Positions 8,993 to 18,765 of a stretch of DNA of 40,998 nt are shown here, piece by piece. This stretch comes from Trichomonas tenax. Its lineage: Eukaryota; Parabasalia; Trichomonadida; Trichomonadidae. The stretch is taken from contig JALKBU010000424.1 in the NCBI GenBank assembly GCA_023091735.1, positions 1 through 40,998 on the forward strand, read 5' to 3'. The position numbers and the translations under genes were made by a program. The first letter of the stretch is position 1; each line of letters begins with the position of its first letter. The notes beneath the pieces are model-generated. The model saw only the letters and a list, made by a program, of their open reading frames with translations. It was not told the origin of the DNA and searched no databases.

Positions 8993-9670
8993 ATGTCTAC
9001 GACCCCACCTAAAAACTTCAATTTGGTTAATCTTTTCAAAATGTTATATGACATGCAAAAATTCGATTATACACCTAAAAATGAAGATCTCAAGATTGTG
9101 CTCAATAGTTTAGGTTTTAATTTCACCATTTCAAGTTCTTCCAGGAATGCATCTGACGTTATTAACATTTATCCATCCGGAACAATTTTCCATTCAGTAG
9201 CATGGGACAAATATAAAGATCTTCAGGCTGAAGCAAAGAAAGAATCCTTTGATACTAATCAAAAATATGATGATAAGCTATCATTGATTGACGTGGCTTG
9301 CAAATATAAATCAGAAAAATGCTTCAAACTTCTTAAATCAGTTGGAAGCACAATCACTGAGCAAACATATATTTGTGCTTTTGAAGGAGGTAACAAAAGT
9401 ATCATTATGTCTATATATAATGACTTTAATAGAATTTGGGATATACATTTGGATACCGCAATTATTTATCACCAGAATGACATTTTCGATTTGTTCCTTG
9501 AGAAAAAAGGATCCATTAGAAGGATAAATGCAGCAAAATGCTTTTATTATGGAAATTTTGAAGCATTTTTATTTCTTATTCAAAATATAAAAGCAACTAA
9601 ATTGCAATTAGAGTTTGTATCACCTATAAGTCAAGTCAATCAAACTCACTTGAACATCAATATGATATGA
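8993..9670 (+). CDS. DUF3447-type ankyrin protein, 5' part of a decayed gene
   Basis: 225 codons from the ATG at 8993 (TCATCAATG initiator-like sequence about 18 bases upstream). Residues about 70-200 show the trichomonad DUF3447 pattern that precedes ankyrin arrays: SFDTNQKYDDKLSLIDVACK, CFKLLKSVGSTITEQTY, CAFEGGNKSIIMSIY, AIIYHQNDIFDLFLE and CFYYGNFEAFLFLI. In intact family members this leads straight into many ankyrin repeats. Here the frame stops at 9668-9670 and ankyrin-like pieces continue as fragments to about 10200. The reading frame may still be expressed as a short protein, but the gene is probably broken. Its function is unknown; ankyrin arrays bind proteins. Confidence 0.65.
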   Translation: MSTTPPKNFNLVNLFKMLYDMQKFDYTPKNEDLKIVLNSLGFNFTISSSSRNASDVINIYPSGTIFHSVAWDKYKDLQAEAKKESFDTNQKYDDKLSLIDVACKYKSEKCFKLLKSVGSTITEQTYICAFEGGNKSIIMSIYNDFNRIWDIHLDTAIIYHQNDIFDLFLEKKGSIRRINAAKCFYYGNFEAFLFLIQNIKATKLQLEFVSPISQVNQTHLNINMI

Positions 9671-10205
9671 AATGTATCATTTTGATATTGCATCAATCAG
9701 TTGTATTTGATCATTATTGTATTATTGCTATCCGCTACCAAAAGCAATCGAAATGAAGTCTCTTGGAATCGTTCAATATCTTGTTGAATATGGAGCTGAT
9801 ATCAACAAAATAATTGCATTAATCCCTTGCATTTGATTATCATTGAAGTATGAATTCAATCATTCGCATTTTGATATCAATATGATATAGATCACCATTA
9901 ACAATTGCAGTTGAAATGGAGTCTCTCGAAATAGTTCAATATCTCGTTGAGCACGGAGCTGATGTCAACATGAAAATAATGGATTATCTACTTTCGATTA
10001 TAAATATGATATTGGATCTATCAATTATATTTGATTATCGTTATAATATTACGTCCTACACTCGCATTTGATTATTTTAATGATATGAAATCAATTAGTC
10101 ATTTTTGATCATCATTGTGATCTAAAACACCATTATCTACTGCAATCAAAGTGAATTCTCTTGAAATTATTCAATATCGAAAAACAAAAGGTGCCACATA
10201 ATAAA
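9671..10205 (+). pseudogene. Degenerate ankyrin repeat array
   Basis: Three ankyrin helices can be read in isolated frames: from 9744 (AIEMKSLGIVQYLVEYGADI), from about 9890 (SPLTIAVEMESLEIVQYLVE, then HGADVNMK), and from about 10127 (TPLSTAIKVNSLEIIQY). The shared codon start GCA lies at 9744, 9908 and 10142, so spacing is 164 and 234 bp instead of the normal 99 bp of a 33-residue repeat. The intervening DNA is AT-rich, with recurring TTTGATTAT and GATATGAAAT words and many stops. This is the remains of the 3' part of the gene at 8993. Confidence 0.7.
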
Positions 10206-10387
10206 CATTACGCAATTTTATTCAAAACAAATATTTTATACATAAATGCCATAATTATGATTAAATAATCAATTCACTGCGATTTTCGATCAATTTTTCA
10301 AACTTTGATTACAAATGCATTTCGCAAATTAATAGCATGCTTCTATATATACATTATTTCTTCTATAGCAAATCTGATGCCACTGAT

Positions 10388-11788
10388 TTATTCACTTTCT
10401 AATTTACGAATGAGAATTTGCGCAAGTTCTGCACATTGAGAATCTTCGAGTTCTGCTAATTCTTTGAGTATATCTCTGTTGATTTCATTGACAATTATGT
10501 TTGCCGTCTTCAATAGATGTGTGTTAGAAACGAGTGTCATATCAAGGATCCTCAAGAAAGAAGTTAACAATGCACAGTGAAGATTATCATTTTCATTATC
10601 GAGCAAAAGCAATAGAGGTTTGATTATTGAATAATTGTTGAATAAATAGTCAACAACTTCGAGATTTCCTGTTATAATCATGTTTGATAACGCCATTGCT
10701 GCGTGTGATTGAACATCAGCTGCTTGATCCTTTATTAAGTTCGCTAATTGAGATATAATTCCGCAATAACCAAAACTTGAATGCAACTCTGGAAATTTTA
10801 GATATTCTGCAACAATATTGCATGCAATGCATATATTACCTATACATGCATTAGCTCCGCGTTTAACTAAGTGTTTTTGTATATATTGTTGAATCAATTC
10901 TAAATTAAAATATTTTGGATTATCTTTCATTGTTATTTGAACAATTTTGAGTGCATATTCAGCAATGCTAGTGTTGCTGCTTTTAATTTGCTTCAGTAGA
11001 GTTTGTTTTGGATCAATTGTTGAAATTTGGTGAATAAAATATGAAATATTTGATTTGGCAAGTGAATGCAATAGAATTAAACTCTGCAGTATAAGTGGAT
11101 CTATGGTATTGTCATTGATCCACATGAAACACATCTGATAAAGATAAACGATCAAATCAAATAAAAAAGTTTCTGGAATATTTTCGATCAAAACTATATA
11201 AAGGGAAATGAAATTGGACTCAACACTTACAAAAATCTCATCTCTGTTTTGTAAAGTTTGCTGTGAGAAACTTATTTCGACTTTTTGTATCAATGGAACA
11301 AAATTTGAACTCAAGAAATATTCAGAAATTGTTTTGAATCGCGATACTGCATATGCACATGTTGAAATTGATGAATCTAAGATTCTGAGATCATTAGAAG
11401 AAGAAATTAATCTTATAATATCATCAAATATAATATTTGGAAATAATTCTACTAATTTCGGTGAAAATGATATACCCTTGAGTAGATTATTAATAATATC
11501 TATTATAAAAACAACTTTCTCTTGAATTAGTTCTGTTGATAATACAATATGAATTATATCGATCAAACTCTGGTTTCTAATGCAAATTTCTGGTATTTCC
11601 TTTCCGCTGCTAATGAATTTAGTCAATTCATTGTAAGCAATAATAAATTTATTATAAACATCAGTATTTAGACAGGAAACAATAGAATCAAACTTTTCCT
11701 GATCATAGAGTGACGTATCTACATTGATTTTCTCGTTATTTGGAGGTTCAATCTTTTGGTCAAACTCGCTTTCACACTTAAAAAACAT
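10388..11788 (-). CDS. Armadillo-like helical repeat protein
   Basis: 466 aa, almost wholly alpha-helical in pattern. Repeated hydrophobic helices of about 40 residues recur from residue 35 on, for example SLIDIIHIVLSTELIQEKVV, IISQLANLIKDQAADVQSHA and AMALSNMIITGNLEVVDYLF. The QSHAAMALSNMI stretch is typical of an ARM repeat (importin-alpha or beta-catenin type). No catalytic motif is present and no importin-beta-binding basic N-terminus is seen, so import-receptor function is not supported. It lies 37 bp downstream of the TKL kinase gene in the same direction. The gap holds its own initiator-like TCAAATTTT, so separate transcription is likely. Confidence 0.68.
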   Translation of the reverse strand: MFFKCESEFDQKIEPPNNEKINVDTSLYDQEKFDSIVSCLNTDVYNKFIIAYNELTKFISSGKEIPEICIRNQSLIDIIHIVLSTELIQEKVVFIIDIINNLLKGISFSPKLVELFPNIIFDDIIRLISSSNDLRILDSSISTCAYAVSRFKTISEYFLSSNFVPLIQKVEISFSQQTLQNRDEIFVSVESNFISLYIVLIENIPETFLFDLIVYLYQMCFMWINDNTIDPLILQSLILLHSLAKSNISYFIHQISTIDPKQTLLKQIKSSNTSIAEYALKIVQITMKDNPKYFNLELIQQYIQKHLVKRGANACIGNICIACNIVAEYLKFPELHSSFGYCGIISQLANLIKDQAADVQSHAAMALSNMIITGNLEVVDYLFNNYSIIKPLLLLLDNENDNLHCALLTSFLRILDMTLVSNTHLLKTANIIVNEINRDILKELAELEDSQCAELAQILIRKLESE

Positions 11789-11796
11789 TTAAAATT

Positions 11797-11799
11797 TGA
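11797..11799 (-). promoter_or_regulatory. Initiator-like TCA in the 37-bp gap before the ARM-like gene
   Basis: On the minus strand the gap reads AGTCAAATTTTAAATG, which puts a TCA 8 bases before the start codon, within 40 bases of the upstream stop codon. Confidence 0.4.
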
Positions 11800-11825
11800 C
11801 TCAAAGAATGAATATTTTTAATACA

Positions 11826-14189
11826 TTAAAATACTAATAAAGACCGAAGTGCTGCAATTTGGCTTTGTAGTTCCTTATGTACGGAGACCGCCTTGATGAT
11901 TTTCAGCATGACCTCCTTAGGACACACAAGACCACCGTGAAGCAATCTCGCTGTGAGGTGGGACGCGCACGAAATTGATTTGCATGCAGTGACGAGCACA
12001 GAAGCACCGAATGGATTGTTCGAGTACTTCGTGGCGATACCGTCAATGATGTCTGTTGGCATGACAACGCCTTTCCTTGCCATTCCGGCGGCAGTCACGA
12101 ATCCAGCATTTCTTAATGACTTGTCTGTGGAACCAATCAAGAATCTGATTGTGTTGATTGGAACTTCTGCAACTTTGCCCATACCGACAATAGCCCTCAG
12201 AGCGCTGAGGATGAGCATGTTGTCTTGTCCCTGCAATAATTTGATGCACATCTGGAAGACGCTCTTCTTATACTGCTCTGGGCATCCTTTCCTTCCGATG
12301 ACCTCAAGAGCTAACGTGATTTCGTCTCTCTCGAGAGGTAATGAGAGAACTTGAGCGGCAGCACCGTTCTTACAAGAAGCAACAACTAAGGCCTCATCGA
12401 CGACTTCATCACCGGTTGGGATTAACTGTAGGATCTTGGAAACCTGCTCTGGCTTAATATCATCTAAAGTCCTTAACTTCTTTGCAGCATCGACGCCTCT
12501 TGATGTGAAGATGAATGCTAGAAGTCCTCTAACGAAGTACTGTCCTCCTCTTCTGCCTCTTTCGTTTAAGACAATCCAGCAGCTCTCCACAGAATCAGGT
12601 GGAATGCCGTCCTGTTCGATTGTCTCGACAAATGTTGAGAAGTGCTCCAATCTGTTCGGATCACTCGACATGAGGCTCATGCAGCTCTGGAGGGACTCTG
12701 TTGCCTGCATTGCTGCCTGATCGTCCTCGTGCTCCTTGATGTACTTGGCGAAGACATCCATGTTGCATCCTGGCAATGCAATCTTGAGTGTCTTGAACTT
12801 GCGGACGATTTCTGCGAAGTTTGGTCTCATTGTTGGATTCCTTGCCCAGCACTGGCGCATTAATTCAGCGAAAGGTGCTGGAGCATCACGTGGAATTGCT
12901 GGTCTGAGGTCGTTCATCATAACCTGTGCGACAATCTGCATTGGCTCCATTCCGTGATATGGGATTTCTTTAACTAAGGCCTCCCACATAACAATGGCGT
13001 AAGCATAAACATCGACCTTTGTATCATATTGAGCACCTGGTGTCTGTGGGCCGTTGTTTGCGAGAAGTTCTGGAGCCATCCAGTGCGGAGTACCAACGTT
13101 CATTGTCATTAATTGGTTCGAGTCGATCTGCTTAGAGAAACCGAAATCACTAAGTTTTGCGCGCTTGTCTGCATCAATGAGAACGTTGAGTGTTTTAAGA
13201 TCTCTGTGGATGATGTTCTGTGCGTGTAAGAACTTCATACCTCTTGCTACATCGTAGAGGGCGATTGTGAGGTCAGTTGGGTTGAGGCTGTGGTTCTGGT
13301 GGATGTCGTAATACAAAGTTCCGCCAGGCATATATTGAGTGACGACACAGAACGGAGGAGTGTCCGTAGCACCGATGAATTTGAGAATTGTTGGATGTAC
13401 AGCTGTTGCCAAGATCGAAAGTTCGCGTTGAAATGCTTGAAGTTGAGGTCCTGTTAACTTTTCGTATTTTAATTTCTTAATTGCAACGAGTTCATTTGTG
13501 GGTGTGTAATATCCGCTGTAAACGACGGCTGATATACCTGAACCGATTTCCTTTTCGTACAATAAATCAGAACGTTTCAATCTCCAATTTTGATAATTGA
13601 GTGGAATTGGAGAGAAAACGGCCAAACCTGACTGTGCAGCCTCAGTCTGGCTGTACTGATTGAGAAATGCGTTAATACTCCTTAAGCGAGTTCCAACAAA
13701 ATCGATTACAGTCGGATCTTGGTTTGGAGTGATTAAGAACTGCTGGAAAGAAGTCTCTATCGCACGTAAGTCAAGAATATGGAGTTGAATCCACTGTGAA
13801 GACGTCGAATTAAAGAATTGCGAACCAACCGGGTCCAAAACAGCAGTTTTTTCCATCAAGCTCTGAGTGAGAGTACAGAGTTCCGACGGAACGCTTGATG
13901 ATGGATTTTCTAAAGCTGTTGAAGCCCAAGATTGCAGAGTATTTTGTTTAAATAATTCGATATAGTTTTTATACGCGTCAGCGACGACAAATCTGTATGC
14001 TTCATATTGCTCACGCGTCATCATTGTTTTATTCGCGATTGTCATGAAATGATCAGTGAATTGTCTGAATTGTGACACAGCGAGCTTGAATTTTCTCCTG
14101 TGGGCGACGGCCTGTTGCACGGCGTTCTCTATCGTTGAACAGACAAACCTAAACTGAGCAGCAGCGGCTTCAAGTGTCGGTTGCTGCAT
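11826..14189 (-). CDS. TKL-family protein kinase with C-terminal helical repeats
   Basis: 787 aa. Residues 1-200 are helical and unassigned. The kinase domain spans about 209-472 with all key elements: glycine loop GSGISAVV, VAIK lysine K238, alpha-C glutamate E256, catalytic HRDLKTLN (D330), DFG at 348-350, GTPHWMAPE (APE 372-374) and a CW..NP..RP ending typical of tyrosine-kinase-like kinases. It should phosphorylate Ser/Thr and is predicted to be active. Residues about 480-787 form ARM/HEAT-like helices (for example ILSALRAIVGMGKVAEVPIN). Trichomonads have a large family with this exact layout. The start is supported by TATCAAAAATG at the ATG. Substrate unknown. Confidence 0.92.
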   Translation of the reverse strand: MQQPTLEAAAAQFRFVCSTIENAVQQAVAHRRKFKLAVSQFRQFTDHFMTIANKTMMTREQYEAYRFVVADAYKNYIELFKQNTLQSWASTALENPSSSVPSELCTLTQSLMEKTAVLDPVGSQFFNSTSSQWIQLHILDLRAIETSFQQFLITPNQDPTVIDFVGTRLRSINAFLNQYSQTEAAQSGLAVFSPIPLNYQNWRLKRSDLLYEKEIGSGISAVVYSGYYTPTNELVAIKKLKYEKLTGPQLQAFQRELSILATAVHPTILKFIGATDTPPFCVVTQYMPGGTLYYDIHQNHSLNPTDLTIALYDVARGMKFLHAQNIIHRDLKTLNVLIDADKRAKLSDFGFSKQIDSNQLMTMNVGTPHWMAPELLANNGPQTPGAQYDTKVDVYAYAIVMWEALVKEIPYHGMEPMQIVAQVMMNDLRPAIPRDAPAPFAELMRQCWARNPTMRPNFAEIVRKFKTLKIALPGCNMDVFAKYIKEHEDDQAAMQATESLQSCMSLMSSDPNRLEHFSTFVETIEQDGIPPDSVESCWIVLNERGRRGGQYFVRGLLAFIFTSRGVDAAKKLRTLDDIKPEQVSKILQLIPTGDEVVDEALVVASCKNGAAAQVLSLPLERDEITLALEVIGRKGCPEQYKKSVFQMCIKLLQGQDNMLILSALRAIVGMGKVAEVPINTIRFLIGSTDKSLRNAGFVTAAGMARKGVVMPTDIIDGIATKYSNNPFGASVLVTACKSISCASHLTARLLHGGLVCPKEVMLKIIKAVSVHKELQSQIAALRSLLVF

Positions 14190-14715
14190 TTTTGATATTT
14201 TTGTTTTAGAGAAGGACTTTTTTTCGTAGTCATCTCACATATTTTTGGGGCTTTGATTTTGCGTTTTTTGAGATGTACACCTTTTGTCAGTGCTATATTT
14301 GCAATAAAAAGCTTTTTAGTGTTGCACATGTGAACTTGATTTTAATTGCGTTGATTAATATATTTTCTGATAAAAACCATATTTTACGTTTCAATTTTAA
14401 TCGCCTTGTAATTACATTGAATGATATTTAAGAATGGTATATCAGACTTTAAATATAAACTATAATTTTTATTTATATTATAACAATATAAAGCAAATTC
14501 TCAACATTTTTTTATATATTTTTTCAAAATATTGAATCAGTTTTTAAGTCAAAAAATTGATTGATAACTGATATGAGATGTCTCTATATGTGTAAATAGT
14601 CAAATGCTAAAAGATAAATTTTGAAATTAATTTCATAAATATTGAAAATTTAAAAACAGAAATGACATTTATTTCTAAAAGTGAAGATAAATTAGAAACA
14701 AAAGCTATACTAAAC
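14190..14715. other. AT-rich spacer between RSP3 and the TKL kinase
   Basis: About 525 bases, both neighbours leftward. No ORF or RNA gene of interest. The kinase promoter lies at the left end (initiator-like TCA at 14193-14195) and the rest is featureless AT-rich sequence. Confidence 0.5.
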
Positions 14716-15804
14716 TTATTCATCCTCTTCTTCATTCTCTTCCTTTGCCTCTCCTTTCTTCTTCTTCTTTTCTTGTTGCTTCTTTAATCTCATTGCCATT
14801 GCAACTCTCCTTTCAGCAATCATCCTTCTAAGGACAGCCAATCTTTCTGTCTCTGCGTTCTGAGTCTCTTCGTCAATCATGTGCGAAATCTGTTCGACTT
14901 CAGCGTTAACCATCTCGTTTGCCTTGTCCTGAGCCGCCTGCGCGAGTGCTGCCGGGATGGACGGTTTCTGTATCTCTTCAGCGACGCTCTTGAAAAGCAT
15001 TGGCATGTACTCATTCTCGATTTCATGCTCAATTTCGTTATAGAAGTAATTAGCGTTCTTAAGATGCTCCATGACGTCATCTGCAAGGTCCCATGTGAAG
15101 AACTCTGCGTAGCCACGTGCGAGGACCTTCGCTCTTGCCGCAATCTGTGCTGCTTCGATCTTGAGCTTTTCCTGAACAATTCTTTCTTTTTCCGCAAATT
15201 TTTCGGCCTCAACGCGCTCGATGTTTGCCACCTTCTCGGCCTCCTTTTTGTCGGCCTGATCGAACGCACGGAGGTATCTTTCCATATTTGCAAGCTCTTG
15301 CTCTTCGTGGAACTCCATAGAAGCATCATTGAGAGCCTTCTCGACGAGTGCCCTAACAAAAGGCTGCACTTCCTTCTCGAAATCGAAGAGATCCGTGCCT
15401 TGAGTTTTCGTTTTAACCGATACAGCTGTAAGCGGTGCTGGCTTGCGGTGGATTATCTTCGGCTCAGTGTAAGGATCCGTCTGAATGGCAATCTCAGAAT
15501 CCTGCTTTTCAATTAAAATGTTATTTTCGTCGAATGGGTCTGTTTGAGCTCCGCTCCACTTGAAACCCTCAGGAGGGCCTTCTTGGACGGTCTCGAAGTT
15601 CCTCGATTGTACTTTTCTACCGTATGAAGGGATTTTTTCGATTTTTTCAGTTAATACGTTTCTTCTCTCGTAAGTCGATCCTTTGTAAATGCGAGGGTCG
15701 TGCGCTATGTTGCAGAGCTGCTGCATCGGCGCCAACGTGTCGCGGTATTTAGGTCTGTCTTGAACTGGGCGGGCGCTCGCTTGATAAGAGAACGTTCCTT
15801 CCAT
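14716..15804 (-). CDS. RSPH3: Radial spoke protein 3 (RSP3/RSPH3), axoneme
   Basis: 362 aa. RSP3 forms the stalk of radial spokes in motile cilia and anchors other spoke proteins to the axonemal doublet. Recognisable family blocks in order: an N-terminal motif near residues 33-46 (IAHDPRIYKGSTY, like DPRVVRGNTY), two QTDP motifs (residues 87-90 and 108-111), then TQGTDLFDFEKEVQPFVRAL at 134-153, a long Glu/Lys/Ala coiled coil at 165-225, and FFTWDLADDVMEHLKNANYF and EIENEYMPML in the second half. The C-terminus is highly charged (polylysine then polyglutamate). Length is shorter than many animal RSPH3 proteins but near-complete over the domain. This shows a 9+2-type motile flagellum. No TCA initiator is visible directly before the ATG. 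Confidence 0.9.
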   Translation of the reverse strand: MEGTFSYQASARPVQDRPKYRDTLAPMQQLCNIAHDPRIYKGSTYERRNVLTEKIEKIPSYGRKVQSRNFETVQEGPPEGFKWSGAQTDPFDENNILIEKQDSEIAIQTDPYTEPKIIHRKPAPLTAVSVKTKTQGTDLFDFEKEVQPFVRALVEKALNDASMEFHEEQELANMERYLRAFDQADKKEAEKVANIERVEAEKFAEKERIVQEKLKIEAAQIAARAKVLARGYAEFFTWDLADDVMEHLKNANYFYNEIEHEIENEYMPMLFKSVAEEIQKPSIPAALAQAAQDKANEMVNAEVEQISHMIDEETQNAETERLAVLRRMIAERRVAMAMRLKKQQEKKKKKGEAKEENEEEDE

Positions 15805-16272
15805 TTCTAAAGAATACGTTATTATTTTACTTGTTAAAATTTGCTGCTGGGACTTTATATTTAGACTATCGATGGCTTTTGAAACAAGTATGTTAAGAAA
15901 AATTGTGATATTGATCTATATTATTCTGGAAATATTTTCGAAATTTCCTAATCATCAAATATTTTTATATGTTATTTATTTTTCATATAAAACATAACTA
16001 TAAGTTCTTTGAGTAAAATTTCAAATTAATATTTTTCATTATAAACATATTTTTTGCCAATAAACAGAAAATATGTTGCTTATGATTGAATTTCATTTTT
16101 TATTGATTTTACTTTTTATATATATCAAATTATAACAATTTTGAAAAATGTAATGATAGATATGCGATATATAATGAAAGGTACCAATTATGAGGAGTTG
16201 CCTGTTTAATTGATAAATTAAAATAGAAATTAAAAGATTAAACAGAAAAAGAAAACAGATATTACGAGTAGA
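15805..16272. other. AT-rich spacer upstream of RSP3
   Basis: About 470 bases of strongly AT-rich DNA between two leftward genes. I see no gene, repeat or clear motif. It must contain the RSP3 promoter. Confidence 0.5.
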
Positions 16273-16797
16273 CTAGTTGTCACATTCAAGCTTTGTACCA
16301 CCTTTGAACAATTCTTCAACGAGTTTATAGTGTTCCTCGATGAATTTGAACAAACCGGCTTTAGATCTAAGAGATTCACGGTGCAGCTTAATTTTTTCCT
16401 GGCGCTCAATAGATCTTAAAAATCCACGCAATAAATCATCTTTTGGAATCTTGCCTTGATACTTTAATACTAACTGGTAAGCATCAGATTCTTCGTATTT
16501 AAAGCCTTTCAGATAAGATTCTTTGCGTGTTTGTTCATTATCTCTCGAGATACGCTTTCCATAATGAGTTAAAATATGCTTTTGTTCCTGTGTGAGCTTC
16601 TTTTCGCCATCTTGTATGCTTGCTGTCACCTTTATCGATTTGAGAATGTCAAATACTTTTGCTGCAGTTTTTCCCATTTTCTTATTTATTTCGATTTTTT
16701 CAGCGAAATTGTCACATCCCATGCTCTTCATGTTGAGGCCGTCGATGTAGGCCCTGATTTCGTCCATTTCCGTCACATAATCGCTAAGAATGCTCAT
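16273..16797 (-). CDS. Small helical hypothetical protein
   Basis: 174 aa, unrecognised. The sequence is charged and helical throughout, with a run RGFLRSIERQEKIKLHRESL that would form an amphipathic or coiled-coil helix, and no signal peptide, membrane segment or catalytic motif. Codon usage is like the real genes and the frame is intact, so it is likely a genuine protein. The next gene in the same direction is RSP3, 468 bp further on. Three GTCAC(C/T)TTT motifs lie 120-175 bp upstream of its ATG. Confidence 0.7.
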   Translation of the reverse strand: MSILSDYVTEMDEIRAYIDGLNMKSMGCDNFAEKIEINKKMGKTAAKVFDILKSIKVTASIQDGEKKLTQEQKHILTHYGKRISRDNEQTRKESYLKGFKYEESDAYQLVLKYQGKIPKDDLLRGFLRSIERQEKIKLHRESLRSKAGLFKFIEEHYKLVEELFKGGTKLECDN

Positions 16798-17335
16798 TTG
16801 TTGGATATTTTATAATATGTCAAAAATTCATTGGATATTTTTTTTACAATTACCTTGTGTCAAAAATTAAGAATCTATGACAAAAGTGAATATCAAAAAG
16901 TGCTACTGGAACCTTAAAGTCACTTTTCGTGAATAAACTGTCACTTTTTGCGCGGGCAAATTGTCACCTTTATAAAAAGTGTTATAAATATCTTTGTAGT
17001 CTAACCAATACATCCAGGTTAGTGTTGTTGACGAGCCACAACTCTATCATCAACGAGCATATACCTAATTGGTAAGAAAACAACAATATTTATGCATGCT
17101 TAAATTGTTGCGTGAAAGTTAGTTAAAAACATTTAACAAACTTTGTCCTACGTCAAAAGTTTTTCAAATGTTCTCCTATCAGCCCCAACTTTCAAATAAA
17201 TTTCAAAAATAAATTACAAAAAAAACTAAACATAATATATTTCTTAATTAATTAATTATAACCAATTTCTGAATCTTCTTCTTTAGATTGTTTCTTATTT
17301 ATTCTTGGATTCTTTTGTCTACCAGCAGAGTAGTT
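16798..17335. other. Spacer with motif cluster and a short hairpin
   Basis: No gene. It contains the GTCACTTTT cluster above. It also has an inverted repeat at 17115-17127 (AAAGTTAGTTAAA) and 17132-17144 (TTTAACAAACTTT), 13-bp arms with one mismatch and a 4-nt loop. Confidence 0.5.
16919..16971. promoter_or_regulatory. Cluster of GTCACTTTT motifs upstream of the gene at 16797
   Basis: GTCACTTTT at 16919-16927 and 16940-16948, and GTCACCTTT at 16963-16971. A related ACAAAAGTGAA is at 16880-16890. The same 9-mer occurs elsewhere, including just before the CID-protein start (33988-33996 region) and in the TIR element arms. It could be a transcription-factor site, or ancestral initiator sequence, because it contains TCACTTTT. 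Confidence 0.35.
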
Positions 17336-17882
17336 TTAATTAATTCTATACCAAGCATACACTGTGATATATGGTGGCATATAATCTGTATTTTTAAATT
17401 CTAGATTATCATATGTGTGTATAAATGAATTTTTATTATCAAATGTTAATTGTGGTACCCAATAATCACCATGTGTCATAGTACCTGTACATATATGATT
17501 TCGTTATTACCTTTATCAAGTTTGTTATCAAGTTTCGCACTAATATCAGTAACATTAGTTTTAATACTTTTAACATCTGTATCTTCGGCTTTATGTTTGA
17601 ATAGTGTATTCGTAATGTTTTGGTGATGTGCTATTAACATTAGAGATATAGTATTATAATAAAGATTACTATTTCAATCAACACTAAACTTCTTACTTTC
17701 TATTCTATGTAAAACTTCATCTAATAGTAATTTAAAGGTTGGATATAATTTAATGATCTTTTCAAATAATCTAATGAATATATCAAATAATTGGATGTCT
17801 CGTGTATTAGCATCTCTTTCAACAATTCCATTCGATTTTAACTCTCTAGTCATTACAATTGGGAAATCGAACCAATCTGGAG
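17336..17882 (-). pseudogene. Multi-frame coding relic, possibly from a virus-like mobile element
   Basis: Reading leftward, three successive pieces in different frames look protein-like. First, PPDWFDFPIVMTRELKSNGI and on to a stop near 17686. Second, a piece with helical repeats of the form DVKSIKTNVTDISAKLDNKL, then DKGNNEII. Third, TGTMTHGDYWVPQLTFDNKN running to YAWYRIN and a stop at 17336-17338. The second piece has the look of a trimeric coiled coil before a fibre or tail tip, as in large virus-like transposons (Polinton/Maverick) of trichomonads, but I cannot confirm the family. The stops and frame changes show it is not functional. Confidence 0.4.
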
Positions 17883-18281
17883 GTTGTCACAATCCTTCAG
17901 CAGTTCCAGCTCTTCAGTGATGCTGCTTCCTTCCTTGTCTCCGTTCTCCCATAGGACCGTGAGGAAGACTCTGATCTCCAGACAATGCTCTTTGAGATCA
18001 CACTAACAAACATCCCACGTGTTGCTGAGGAACTCTTCGCCAAGGAATGCTACACATTCTATGACCGCCAGAAGGTTGCTAACCTCTGCGAGCGTGCAGG
18101 CAACTTCCAACGCGTCCTTGAGCACTACACAGATCTCCCATCCATCAAGCGCTGCATTGTCAACACACAGTCCATCAACCCAGACATCCTTATCCAGTAT
18201 TTCTCTACAATGGAACCACAGTGGATCCTCGAGTGCCTTAAGGAGCTCCTGACAAACAACCAGCAGGCTAACATCCATTAA
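17874..18281 (+). pseudogene. Clathrin heavy chain fragment with internal stop
   Basis: A frame from about 17874 to the TAA at 18279-18281 encodes a piece of the clathrin heavy chain leg (trimerising coat protein of vesicles): FYDRQKVANLCERAGNFQRV, LEHYTDLPSIKRCIV and SINPDILIQYFSTM, closely matching the CLCEKAG, LEHFTDLYDIKRAVV and LNPEWLVNYF region of animal clathrin. TAG at 17952-17954 interrupts the frame. Only about 130 of some 1,650 residues are present, and similarity ends abruptly at both sides. Codons end mostly in C or G (GTC, CTC, GAG, AAC), like a highly expressed gene and unlike the surrounding DNA. It is a truncated duplicate, not the working gene. Confidence 0.82.
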
Positions 18282-18765
18282 GGAAGCACAGTAGTTCCAC
18301 CCACAGATTAAATGTTAATTTTTATTTGTAATTCATATTTTAAACAGATATAAATAACAGCCTATATACATAGATTTGGTCTATAGGCTACATAATCTAT
18401 GTATAAGCTTAATGTTATTAGAAAACTACGAAATTCATTAGAAACAATTATTTGGGGTTAGGTTGCACCCCCTACGATTCATTTGTGATGATGGAAAGAG
18501 ACCTTATTATATGACAATGATGTGTGATAACGAAGTTACATCAATCACATGGATGCTTCAGTATTGCTGCATTACCCATTCATGAAATTTCAAGAAATAT
18601 CCAATCATATTTTTTTTCCTCAATAAATACGAAGTTGTCGACAAGAGTGTAATCCCTGTGCACAATACATACACATGTTATCATATCAATACTATAAAAT
18701 GCAAAATTAATAAGTTAACGACATTTTTTTGATATTTTTGATTTTTAGTGATCAAAATCATCAAA

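Noticed and set aside
9671..10205. Introns separating ankyrin repeats
   Set aside because: No consistent GT...AG pattern or trichomonad-type splice motif at the spacer edges, and the other genes here need no introns.
14881..15516. 211-codon ORF antisense to RSP3
   Set aside because: It mirrors the RSP3 coding frame on the other strand and has no family features. RSP3 itself is strongly supported.
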